From Capitella teleta (Eukaryota > Annelida > Polychaeta > Capitellidae), in contig KB301365.1 of assembly GCA_000328365.1 (NCBI GenBank), positions 161,542-225,541 on the forward strand: a DNA stretch of 64,000 nt. Reading direction: 5' to 3'. Position 1 is the stretch's first letter. Every line of letters starts with the position of its first letter. Below the pieces are notes generated by a model. It made no database searches. It saw only the letters and a program-made list of their open reading frames with translations, and was not told the DNA's origin. Position numbers and translations under genes: made by a program. Below, piece by piece: positions 34,701-45,328 of this stretch.

Positions 34701-35111
34701 TGAACCAAATGCAATATACATGCAGTCAATCAGGCGATATGATTGCATCAATGCGCTCATTAATGAGCATGCGTAAATTGGATACATTCACAAACATAAT
34801 TTAATAAGTCGAATAGTAAATCACTAAATGCCAAGTTGACTTGAGTTCATGGGTTAATGATCGGCGTTATTATTCGTTAAAACGCGAAATACGAGAGTTA
34901 AAGCTAACTGACAAAAATCAGCACTAACCTCCTTCAGTCCCTGATTTCCCAACGTCGCTGGATTCTTCAATCCGTGTTTGTCGACGGCGAGATTCCACGG
35001 ATGACAATCGTGTCCTCGGTTGCTAGGGAATTGCAGGTCAAATTTTGGGTCAAAGGTCAAAATCATAACGGAACAGGTTAAAGTCTTCACTGGTTTCCTG
35101 GTCATATACAT
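25637..35111 (-). CDS. Intermediate-filament protein with lamin-type rod and lamin tail domain (LMNTD-like)
   Basis: Exons in transcript order on the minus strand: 35111-34929, 33503-33481, 31354-31321, 31205-30316, 30196-30107, 30039-29851, 29791-29698, 29639-29328, 29274-29054, 28998-28802, 28772-28487, 28434-28359, 28295-28065, 27908-27821, 26771-26362, 26169-26059 (3,435 nt, 1,144 residues). The rod starts at residue about 325 with LNTRLSMYITHVRQIRE (coil 1A type) and ends about 356 residues later with ESFKTLIEEEERRLRL, the filament termination motif. That length matches lamin rods. The lamin tail domain (about residues 841-955) includes GNIRIMEVHPDGKYIRLHN, LGGYMIQQNVGGHP and LKWGTGPECTSILCKP, closest in my memory to LMNTD1. 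There is a 324-residue head, no obvious nuclear signal after the rod and no CaaX box, so a cytoplasmic or ciliary filament is more likely than nuclear lamina. Translation may start in exon 1 (35111) or at the ATG opening exon 2 (33503). An alternative last exon (25789-25637) is described separately. Confidence 0.88.
26772..27820. other. Intron of the lamin-tail gene, nothing recognised
   Basis: About 1.05 kb of AT-rich sequence between two exons of the lamin-tail gene. Only short chance reading frames are present. Confidence 0.6.
31355..34928. other. 5' introns of the lamin-tail gene
   Basis: Two long introns flank a 23-nt exon at 33481-33503. The sequence is AT-rich with ACATGTA-type words and no recognisable exon, transposon terminus or RNA gene. 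Confidence 0.55.
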
Positions 35112-36649
35112 AATGACACAGGCAACACCGATGACAGGGGTACCTCATTGGCTGTTATTTATAGTAAATTTAGTCCCGAAAGAGCTTCCCCCAATATGAT
35201 TTTGCGAACGATTGCGTATCTTTGCAGTGTGAGGGTGCATGTCGAAATAAACTTTAAATACATACAATAATAAGATGATGCCCGAATTTAAAACACAGTA
35301 ATTTCTCTTAAAGTATTCATACTATTCAAATCTTTATTTATTTGTTTTACTTATAATTTTTATAATGACCTTTAGATTGGTGGTAGAAAACTGAGATGTA
35401 TACCTTCTTCTGGTACGTAATATGTATATACAGTAATATATACAGTAATACAAATCCATAATTATTATAATATTATAATAACAAAACAAAATGCAATTAA
35501 AATTAACGTCAGTTATTTGAACATGTAGAAATGAAGCATTCGTCTCGCCCTTTTATTTCACCTGCTCTCATGGATCCTATATAGTTGGATCTTTCTTTTT
35601 ATAACTTATCAATTATAGAAATATTAATTCCCAAGAGTACAGACATGGATCAATTCAGCATGGAATTGATAGGCATGTCGAAGAGTATACAAATGTGAAA
35701 AATGAGTTCTTATAGGCATTTATCCTCGGAAAAAAACAAAAAAAAACAAAACTTGATACATGTAACAAAATCAGAGGAAAGAGTTGAAAAAATATACACA
35801 TGATGCACTAACCATAGTCAGTACATGACACAGCTGTCATATCATACAGGAATAGGCATTGAGCACAGAAAAATGCATACGCACAGTCCATCAAATCAAA
35901 CCGTGCTCACTTCATCCTCCGCCAGGCACAATGATGAGGCAGTGTGTGCAACATAGCCGCATTTCCATGCTCAAGTTATACTTGTTGAAAATATTTAAAG
36001 AAGAAACTCCCATAATTAGTATGACTGCGCATGTATGTTATAAACAGTCGTATCAAAGTGTTTTGGCGAATTCACATTGCAGTTGATAGTGAAGCAGACC
36101 AAACACAGAGCTGAGTGAGACATCAAAATGGTGAGTAAATGCCTGCACATGCAGCTCTGAGTATGGCTTATTCGATAGAACAGAAGCAGCGTAATCACTC
36201 TATGAGAGCTAGTGACTGGCTAAATGTTGAATCGGCCAACACGATCGCCACTGACTTTCCGATCGCCACGGCAAGGCGTTTCAATGTCATTTCTTTAAGT
36301 TAAGAGTTTGAATAGTAAATTAGATTCACGAGTATTTGAACTGTGATTTAGATAAACTTAATTTCAAGGACATAAGGTTCAACTGGTCGTATTCAGCAAA
36401 TACTGTGAATAATGTGAGCCATCTTGGAAATTCCGAGTGACGTCATGTGAAATCGAGTGAAATAGATGTACCAAAATAGGGGTGAGTTTTCATCGGTGAG
36501 TGCCGCCGGTGCTTCTATATTCAGTAGCGCCGGAGACCATTGAAGTTGAAATCATCACGTATCTCTGTTTTAGCGTTATGACAAAGAACGTGGAAACTAA
36601 GAAGTGTAACAACTAATACGTGTATGATCGAGTAAATGAAGCTTCAAAA

Positions 36650-37725
36650 AGGGGTTGACCCGGACAAAATTGCAACAGAATTTATAATACTATTTAGCAG
36701 TTTAGTATACCCGATGCAGAATTGGATGGTGCACAATATATCCAAAAACCACTACAGTACCTCATTTATGACATGGGAGAACTAATAATTGCCACTGTTA
36801 TTGTGTCCAAAATGTTGAATAGGTATTACTCTCAAGGAATGATCCCATTTAGCTCGTATATGGTCTCGCTACTTTTCGAATCTTAGAGGAAACACAAGTT
36901 CTGGTGCATCGATTTCGAAACTCTGAACTCACATATTCACCCATACGTACGGTACTTTTCTATATATAGCGGGTTACAATTTACATCAAATTGTAGCCTA
37001 CGCAATTTACAATACGTGTATAAAATAATAATAATGGAATAAATAGCTAATCATACTGGAACCAAATCCAAATTACTTACCCTACCCCCTAAATGCTGAC
37101 TTCGACGACATGTAATTTGTTTTGTAAGTGTCATATTTCTAGAAATAAAGCAGTATACAGATAGATGCATTAAAATGTATGTCGTTTAATTCGTGTACCA
37201 TAAAAATTATTTTATCGTTATAACTCGAATTTTGTCTCCAATAATTATGACCCCATTAATCCAGTTCATTTACGATTTGACCCGGATAGATTTGCAACAT
37301 AATTAATATTTTTGATGTTCCTTATACAAACCAAGCAGTTGAACATCATATCCAAAACCCGCTAGAATGCGCATCGCAAAAAGTACCTGAATTCTTCCAT
37401 ATTATTCTTGCATGCAGAATCTATATATTGGCCTTAAATTGTGTAGTTAAAATAATATGTTTGATCAGATTAATTGCTAAATTTTACGAGGAAAACTCGT
37501 TCTCAGATATCAATTTCAACACATTAGGTCCTCACATTTTGCATGTTTATCTCAAGATGCATTGTTTATATAGGCTTGAGATTTTCAGTATATGATAGTC
37601 CGTGTAATTGCGCATAATTATATCCATGTCAAATATAGTAAAGATAGTTAAAGAAATAAAGAACTAAATTCCCTACCCTACCCCCTAATTATATCGACCT
37701 TCGCTGCTTTGTGTATTTTTCTAAT
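36650..37725 (+). repeat. Diverged direct duplication, ~0.45-0.5-kb units
   Basis: Units at about 36650-37130 and 37272-37725 share, in the same order, a TTTGCAACA/ATTGCAACA opening after GACCCGGA, TATCCAAAA..C, GAGGAAA, TCGATTTC/TCAATTTC, CTCACAT, and a shared CCCTACCCCCTAA near the end followed by CGAC. Similarity is patchy, so the duplication is old. It has no inverted ends and no coding potential. Confidence 0.65.
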
Positions 37726-38341
37726 GTTTCCGGATTTAGCGAGAAAACTGCGGCATTATTTGACTAATAGTTCACACCAGCAATCTATTTAAGTTATTAA
37801 GACAGTATCTGTACTAGGACTCAACTTGAGTGATAAATATAGCATAATTATATCCTCTGATTATATATGCAGAGTGGGTCAAAAGTAGTCTATCTGATCC
37901 ACGTTAAAAACAAAACTTTATAATTTGCTAAAATTTATCCATTATTAAAAAAAAAAATAAAAATAAATAAATGAATGCCTGATATGGCTTGACTATGTTA
38001 TTATGCACCCATTAGTGCCAAGAAATCGAATAAAACGTTAATATTGAATGAGGGAGGAATATTTAAATGAGAGTGGTAAGTGATCGCGAAGAGCTTCTGT
38101 GTGTGCGTAATCAGGTATTGCTAGGCCCTGAATCAGCAACGTGGAATGTCATCTGTTGCGTGGTGCTGCAGTACAAATTATCTGCTTTGTTTTGATTTTA
38201 TTAGATAAATATTAATGCTACAATCTCAACAACAGCACTCACAATTAAACAATACAATATAGTTCCTTCGTCCTATAATATTAATTCAAGAAGAATAGTG
38301 TTGGGTGCACGAAGATAATTATTGATGCGTATGATTTAAAC

Positions 38342-38386
38342 CAAAGACTCTCTATTAAGAGATTCTCTCTTAATAGAGAGTCTTTG
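38342..38386. repeat. Perfect 21-bp inverted repeat (hairpin)
   Basis: Arms at 38342-38362 and 38366-38386 are exact reverse complements separated by TTC. The arm begins CAAAGACTCTCT and ends TTAAGAGA. It lies about 720 bp upstream of the API5 start. Confidence 0.9.
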
Positions 38387-39106
38387 ATTTAAACGACCGG
38401 CGCAAAAAATATCTCGTGCGCATTTTCTGCCGTTTGCCGCTCGCTGTGCAGCGTCATACTTTTTCGTGAAAAACGTTTATTTTAGTGAGTATCTTATCTT
38501 TTTTCATTTTTTTTGTTTTGTTATTTTTTGATAAGGTCTTTACATTACGCGATATATGCTACGTGCCAGAAAACGACAGAAGAGCACATCTGGATTGTAA
38601 CAACATAATTATGCTCAAACAAAATGTGCGAAAAAGTCAGAGCTGCTTGGCGACATAATACATTCATTGCCGACACCTCCAACATCCCCTGGGAAAACGC
38701 ACCCCTGATCATCAGAGCATGGGCCGAGATTTTGTAGAAGATTTCGAGAGAAGGCAGACGATTGTAAGTTTTTATCTATGTCACTCTATATCTAATTTTA
38801 TGCATAATTGTATTTCTATAGTTGAACCATCGTCACCATCGTCATATTCATCCTCATCAATAAACCATGTGCGTCACATTTATGTCAAAAAGCGACAAAC
38901 TTGCTTCTTGCCACGATCCTTTCAGCTTCAAGAGAACACAAGATTCATTTTCGTGTCAGACGTAAAGCGGTTCGAGATCATTCGCAAATCGATCGTTCGG
39001 AGCATGCGCTCAACGTTCGTTGTTACCGGCTTCCGCTTGCCTGAGCGTGTATTGAAAAAATAAAACCGACGCTTTTCGTTGTTTTTAACTGAAGATATAT
39101 TTCACC

Positions 39107-42100
39107 ATGGCAGCATCAATTGAAGAGCTGTACAAGCGCTTTGGTGTTTTGGCGGATGCAAAAGAAGACGCTGGAAAGGTTAGGTTATCCCTCATTACTT
39201 TGCTCCCGCACCTCCCAACTTGAACTCATTTATGATTTCGTGATTTTAGTCATTCATTCACTTTCCTTCTGGGGAAACGTCTCTGCGTCTATCATTCACT
39301 CATTGCCATTGACCAATGGAAGATAATCTCGTTCTAAGATTCCTATTGCTATAAGGAGTCTTGAAAAGATATCAGTGGCTTATGGAATTTATGGCTACAG
39401 AATGCAGCCAAGTGGAAGACAGCCCTCGACAATGGACAGAACATCGACACCAACTACTTTGATGTACTTAACTTAGACTTCTCTGTCAAACTCAAGTTGT
39501 CTTGTTGTGTCACACCCTCTCCTACTCCACAAACTCCCCCCTTATGGGATATCTGGCAGACTCCACAAATGGATCACAAGCTTCTTATCAAACCGCCAAC
39601 ACGCAACAGCGTGTCCAGATTTGCTCCACCCTCTCAGAATGGACTGATGTAGTCAGCGGTGTACCCCAAGGGAGCATACTTGGCCCCATACTCTTCTCCC
39701 TCTTCATCAATGACCTTCCTGTCTCCTCCATCTGCCCAACCCTTCTTTTTGCTGACGACACAAAATGCTACGCCATCGACCCAGACATCTCGACCCACTG
39801 ACTCCAATAAGACCTTGACAGAAAACACGACTTGACTTATGACTGGAAAATGAAATTCAACCCTGACAAATGCAACACCCTCCATTTTGGAAAAAACAAT
39901 CCCAAAATACACTTCAATCAATAATCAACCCATCAACAACAACACCACAGAAAATGACCTTGGCATCACTATCGACAACAAACTCCACTTTTCAGACCTC
40001 ATTAATAACATCACAAACAAAGCCTCCAGAACACTCAATGCCATCAAACGCAAATTTCGCCACCTAGACAATGACACTTTCCTCACCCTCTACAAAGCCA
40101 AAATTCATCCCACCCTTGAATATGCCTCCTCTGTTTGGACACCCCATCTATTAACCCTTCCATCTATGTGCTATTTGCGATTATTGTCGCGATGCGTTAT
40201 GATCCTTCTGACTGCTAATCGCAACAATAGTCGTTTCTGAAGATACCAGAAGTTTGTCGGCACTTTCTGTTGCTTTCCGTGACATAAATTGATCGTTGGT
40301 TATGCTCGGAGATGTGACCTACTTTAGGCTTCCGTTTCCTGTCACGTGGTCGTTTATTTTTAGCCTCAGCTCTGTTTTGAACCTGTCGACCTCTGTTTAA
40401 ATGCCGGGGGATTTAAACGTCTGCAAATAGATTCTAATGCGCGCAATCGTTGCTATTTTAGCCTGATGTAGATATTTATTCATGAATGAAACATTGATTA
40501 CATGTAGTAATACGCTGTTTTACTACACATCGCAGTTGACCATGGTGTCTGCAGACGTTTCTAGTTCTAGTTACTTGTGTGCTGATTGCAAAGTCACCTT
40601 ATGCATCCCTGACTATTTCAAAAGATATCATACTCTTGAATGCTATTAATGGTAATGTTTAGTGTTCATAAGTTTCCTAACGTTAACTTGGTAACTTTTT
40701 CTATTAATTTACCTTGTATTTGAAGCCTTAAGTAAGCTGCAGAGACTTTGTATCATGTTCCGCATAAGAAAAATTCTTGTAATAATGTTTTACCAAATGA
40801 AACATATAGTTGTTCTTAGTTTCTTAGCTCTGACTATGGGTTCATCAGAAAATTCAGAATCTGTAGATGCAATTTGGTATAAAGAATATTAGTTTATGTT
40901 GAGAAATGGCTGAGATATGATTTTTTCAAGATTGTACATCCGAAGTTTTACAAATTCTGAAATTAATGTGGCAGACAGAGGGATACGGGGCCTAAGATAT
41001 TAAAGCACAGGAAGGGTTAAAAAAAACATCAATAATATTTGAAAGACACAAAAACATTACCAAACTTAAGTCACCTGCCCTACCTCCGAGCGACTGAAAA
41101 AACTAGACTCCCAACCCTGACCTACAAACGACTACGAACCGACTTGATTGAGACCTACAAAATCATCAGTGGACTGACTGCCATCAAACATACAGAAGTA
41201 CTACCCCCCATTCAGACTACATTGACTTGACGACACAGACACAAATTGAGCAAACGGAGGACAAACACAACTACTTACTCGACTGCCTTACGACACCGCA
41301 TCATAATAGCATGGAACTCCCTCCCAGCAGACACCATCAACTCCCCCACCATTAACATCTTCAAATCTCGCCTTAACATAACTTAAAAACACCACCCCCT
41401 AAAATAGTAAAATTCAACCACACCAACATCTAAAACTCGCACTCCATAACAACTAACAACTAACCAATGGTCATAAAGAGCTTTGCTTACCATTTAAACC
41501 CAATAAGTCAAGTCAAGATGACTTTTGCTTTCTGAAGTGAAGATTGCTTCTCAGTTTCTGAAGTCAGGACAGAAGACTAAGAAGTGAAGTTTCTCAGTCT
41601 CAGATTCAGACGTATTTTTGTTCCAAGACTCTATAAAAGTCTATATAGATAAATAAATCCCCACATGTTATGGCTAAAGACTACAGACAATCATAGTGTG
41701 TACCAGCAATCGCTTGATGCTTTTAAAACCCAACTTAAGACTTACTATTTTAACATTGCATTTTCTAGTATTTAATGATTTTCCTTTTTACCTCTGTTTG
41801 TACAGCGCATTTGAATGTTCTTTGATATTGCTGAAAATGCGTTTTAAATGTAATAAATGAAATGAAATGAACTCGCTAACAGTTAACAGGCCCTTCCACA
41901 GGACGGTTTTAAGGCACCGCGGCAACCTCCGAACCCAATACAGGGGAAAGTCAATTTTATATTACCGGTGGGCGTGTACATAAATTTATCAATTTCTGGT
42001 TTGAAAAGGTCTGATGTGCATTTAATTAGGAGGGTGCTTAGAAGGAAGACAACATGATACTAGTAATTCTCCGCAGAGAAAATTGTCGACTCAGTCCTTG

Positions 42101-44756
42101 TTCAGTTGTTGAATCCTGACTTCCGCACCTTTTGGAGTGATATGAAAGCAGTTCGCTGATTGGTCGAGGCTGCTTCATACGGCATTCGTAATTGGTCGCT
42201 TTGGGTATGACGCATTGCTTTCCCACGCAAAGATTACTCAAAGCCTCGAAGCGTCTTTCCTGCTCTTTTTACGAACAACCTTATCAGAAATTCCAAGAAC
42301 CACGAAAAAAAATATCCGATCGCAGCAAAAAATAAGGCGCGGTGCCGCAAGGATGTTTGCAGCCAAGGGACCCCGCCCCCGTTGGGCTATAATGCCCTGG
42401 GGGAGGGCCTGAGTTAATGTGCGCAGTGTGTATGTTCTTTCTAGCTTAGTAGCTACGTCTTGGCATTCTTACTATGTTTACTCCCCAGTTATGTCACTTA
42501 ATTACTACTTTCTAAATACCAAGTACTTGTCTACTCCCTACAAATGGACTTCCCCCCACCTTTATAGCTTTTGCGCAGCCATCTCTCTGAATCACTCAGT
42601 TTAGATGGTCAAGTCCATATAAATGTGCACAAGGTTTTTGAAGGAAAAGGCTAAAAAAACTGTGCCTAACTGACATCTTCTCTATGTTATTTTATTCCTT
42701 TTCAGCATGAGGATGAGTTCAAATTCATCTTGAAGGCAGTGAAGGGAGATGCGAACGAAAAGCGCCTGGCGTCTCAGTTCATCGCACGCTTCTTCAAGCA
42801 CTTCCCTTCTCTCTCGGAGCAGTCACTGGATGCCATGTTTGATCTGTGTGAAGATGAAGATGTCAACGTAAGAACAAATTTCAGGAAACTTAAATCGTGT
42901 TCACCTCATTGCGTTCCCAGATCCGAAAGCAGGCGATCAAAGATTTGCCAACCATCCTGAAAGATGCAGTGGAACTTCTGCCGCGTGTGGCTGATGTTCT
43001 CACTCAGCTGCTGCAGACGGATGATCCGAATGAGATTAGTCTTGTCCACATGTCGCTGCTGAACTTAATGAAGATCAACATCAAAGGTATTGCGCTTGTA
43101 CGTGTGATCACTGAGATGACCTTTGACCCTTTTCAGATGCTCTTCATGGACTTTTTGGTCAGATCCTGCAAGGTGATGAGTTAGTGAGAGAGCGTGCCAT
43201 TAAGTTCCTCAGTGCTAAGCTGAAGGTTCTCCCTGAGGAAATGCTCACCAAGGAGGTTGAGGCATACATCGTGACTGAGTCTAAAAAGATCTTGCAAGAT
43301 GTCACTGGAGGCGAGTTCTTGGCTTTCATCAACCTGCTGTCTGGACTGAAGAGCATGCAGACAATGCTGGGCAGGCAGGGCCTCCTGGAGATCATCACAG
43401 AACAAGCTGATCTGGATTCCCCATTTGAGGTATGGCATTTGCATTTGCAGAGATGTTGGCATTGATTTGTTTTTCTTCAGGCTGCAGACAATGACTGTGT
43501 GGACCGCATCATGCAGTGTGTTAAACAGGCCATGCCTCTGTTCTCCAAAAATGTCCACTCTAACAAGTTCCTGGTCTACATGAGTGACCAGGTTCTGCCA
43601 AATCTCTCAAATGTTGCAAATCAGGAGGATAAGGTTGAGGAGAACGGGTCATCAGAGCAAGTGGACGCACACCTGGAAATCCTTAAACTGACCGCTGAGA
43701 TGTCTACTTACTGTGGCCCCATGGAGAACATGGACGCACATCTAGGAAAAGTGTTTGACAAGCTTCTTGTGAGTGATCTCTGACTAGCAAGCGGAGCGCA
43801 TTTTTCAACTGTCTCTTCACCAGGAGTACATGCCACTGCCTCCGGAGGGTACAATCGAAGAGGAAGACAAGGATGCTGAGCCTAAGCTTCAGTTCTCGTA
43901 CGTGGAATGCTTGCTGTACACCTTCCATCAAATGGGACGCCACGCACCCACTTTCCTCACGGACGAAAGCCACGCTGAGCGCCTTAAGGATTTCAAGATC
44001 AGGTACAGTCATCATAAGAGTGCTGTTGCCAGTTAATCTCATCTTCTGCTCACAGGCTTCAATACTTTGCACGAGGAGTACAAGTGTACATCCGACAGTT
44101 GAAAACTGCGCTGCAGGGAAAGAGCGGCGATGCCCTCAAAACACCAGAGGTATTTTGCTATCGAGTAAGAATTGATGAGATTAGAATGTTTTGGATTCTG
44201 TTCAGAACAAAATCAAAGTCGTAGCCCTGAAGATCACATCAAACATCAACACCCTCATCAAAGATCTGTTTCATCAACCTCCTTCATACAAATCAGTCGT
44301 TGGCCTTTCATTCCGACCTATCGCAGCAGTGAGTCATAATGTTATTGATTATTTATTTATAAAATTCGTTTACCTTTCTTTTCTTTTTTGTTTTCTTTTT
44401 TTTTTACAGAAACAGTCAGCTTCTACAGAATTTGTTGGGTAAGATATAATCATCCATTAAAGAATTGGAGCTAAGCTTTTTCTCTCTTTGAATTGAACAG
44501 GCAGAAGAGATCAAATTATAAACCTGTTTCATTTGATTCTGAGCCAGCCAAGAAAGCTTTTAAAGGTCCCCGAGAAATTTATGCCCCTCCCAGTGGAAAG
44601 TTCAGCGAAAAGGCCGGCACATTCACCCCCGGTGGTGAGTAAAGCTGCTCTTTGCCAACTCTGTTGAGCTCAGTTGTCTCTTAAGGTCGTGGCCGTGGAG
44701 GGTTCAGAGGTCGTGGTGGCAGGGGAGGCCGAGGTGGCTTCAAGCGCCAGTGGTGA
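39107..44756 (+). CDS. API5: Apoptosis inhibitor 5
   Basis: API5 (AAC-11) is a nuclear helical-repeat protein that restrains E2F1-driven apoptosis and binds RNA-processing factors. Exons: 39107-39178, 42706-42867, 42921-43086, 43137-43429, 43481-43768, 43824-44002, 44056-44149, 44206-44328, 44410-44438, 44501-44634, 44686-44756 (1,611 nt, 536 residues, phases consistent). Family blocks in order: [156 protein letters not shown]. The C-terminus has a basic stretch (QKRSNYKP) and an RGG-rich end ([19 protein letters not shown]). Length is close to the human long form. Intron 1 is 3.5 kb and carries a LINE with a nested piggyBac-like insertion; the others are 49-81 nt. AATAAA follows at 44843-44848. 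Confidence 0.97.
39319..39404 (+). mobile_element. MITE arm (copy B of the foldback family)
   Basis: AATCTCGTTCTAAGATTCCTATTGCTAT ... TTATGGCTACAGAATGCAG matches one arm of the element at 9790-9947. It ends exactly where LINE coding sequence begins. Confidence 0.6.
39405..41520 (+). mobile_element. Decayed LINE (jockey/CR1 group) interrupted by another element
   Basis: LINE reverse transcriptase remains are split by an insertion at 40155-41016. The left part encodes [30 protein letters not shown], the catalytic [11 protein letters not shown], an in-frame stop, then (in shifted frames) [31 protein letters not shown] and [15 protein letters not shown]. The right part encodes [36 protein letters not shown] and [14 protein letters not shown]. 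Stops and frameshifts show an inactive copy. The tail near 41500 (AAGTCAAGTCAAGATGA) looks like a 3' repeat tail. Confidence 0.9.
40155..41016. mobile_element. piggyBac-like non-autonomous element inserted in a LINE
   Basis: The element is flanked on both sides by TTAA (40151-40154 and 41017-41020), the piggyBac target duplication. It has inverted ends CCCTTCC...GGAAGGG, with a further sub-terminal match (TATGTGCT / AGCACAG). Its 862 bp hold no transposase. Joining the flanks restores the LINE segment across a single TTAA, so it inserted after the LINE. Related sequence occurs at 13308-13405. Confidence 0.88.
41658..41875 (+). mobile_element. Short interspersed repeat joined to a LINE 3' fragment
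   Basis: CCCCACATGTTATGGCT ... AATCATAGTGTG (41658-41702) also occurs at 8238-8286. It is followed by a LINE C-terminal remnant ([20 protein letters not shown]) and a 3' end with repeated GAAAT after AATAAAT, a typical LINE terminus. Confidence 0.6.
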
Positions 44757-45328
44757 CCAACATATTTGCAGCTTTGATCCGTGTCTGTTTTATCTCGTGT
44801 AGCGTTTCTAGGGGGTTTTATGTCGATAAAGGATTTCATGTCAATAAAGGAATTAATATCTATAAAAGATTTTATCTTATTTATTGGTTTTATTCATTTT
44901 TATATTCTTGAATTTGAATTGAGATATGTTACCAGGCCGAAATATGAAGGTCACTAAGGACAGTTTCTGTCTGTAGGAATTAGGGGTGGGATGATTGTAC
45001 ATGCCCTTGTAGGAATGTGTTGCTGAAATTTAGCTAGCATGTACCAGGGATAAATGCATTGAATGAAAAAAATTGAAAAAATGCAAAAAACGAAGTTGCA
45101 TGGCTAAAAAATGCTCATTTATTTTAGGATTGTAAGATAAATATTGTGTAAAACTAAAATGGTTAATGGTTTCAACCGATTGTGTATTATAGAAGGAATA
45201 CTGACGTTCATATCACAGTCATGTTTTTACATCATTGATAAAAAGGGAAATACTGATAATTACAAGCCCTGTACGAGAACTGTCAGATTCTGTTTTGTGT
45301 ACAACCTTTCCTCTGAAGAAGTCTTAAT

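Larger units (their letters stand above)
35112..39106. other. Intergenic region upstream of API5
   Basis: About 4 kb between divergent genes. It contains a diverged tandem duplication (36650-37725) and a perfect hairpin (38342-38386). No reading frame here resembles a known protein; the longest, 38719-39063, ends just before the API5 start and is probably 5'-flanking sequence. Confidence 0.6.

Noticed and set aside
38719-39063. 114-codon plus-strand frame just before API5
   Set aside because: No recognisable domain, low-complexity Ser run, and it stops before the API5 start; probably non-coding flank.
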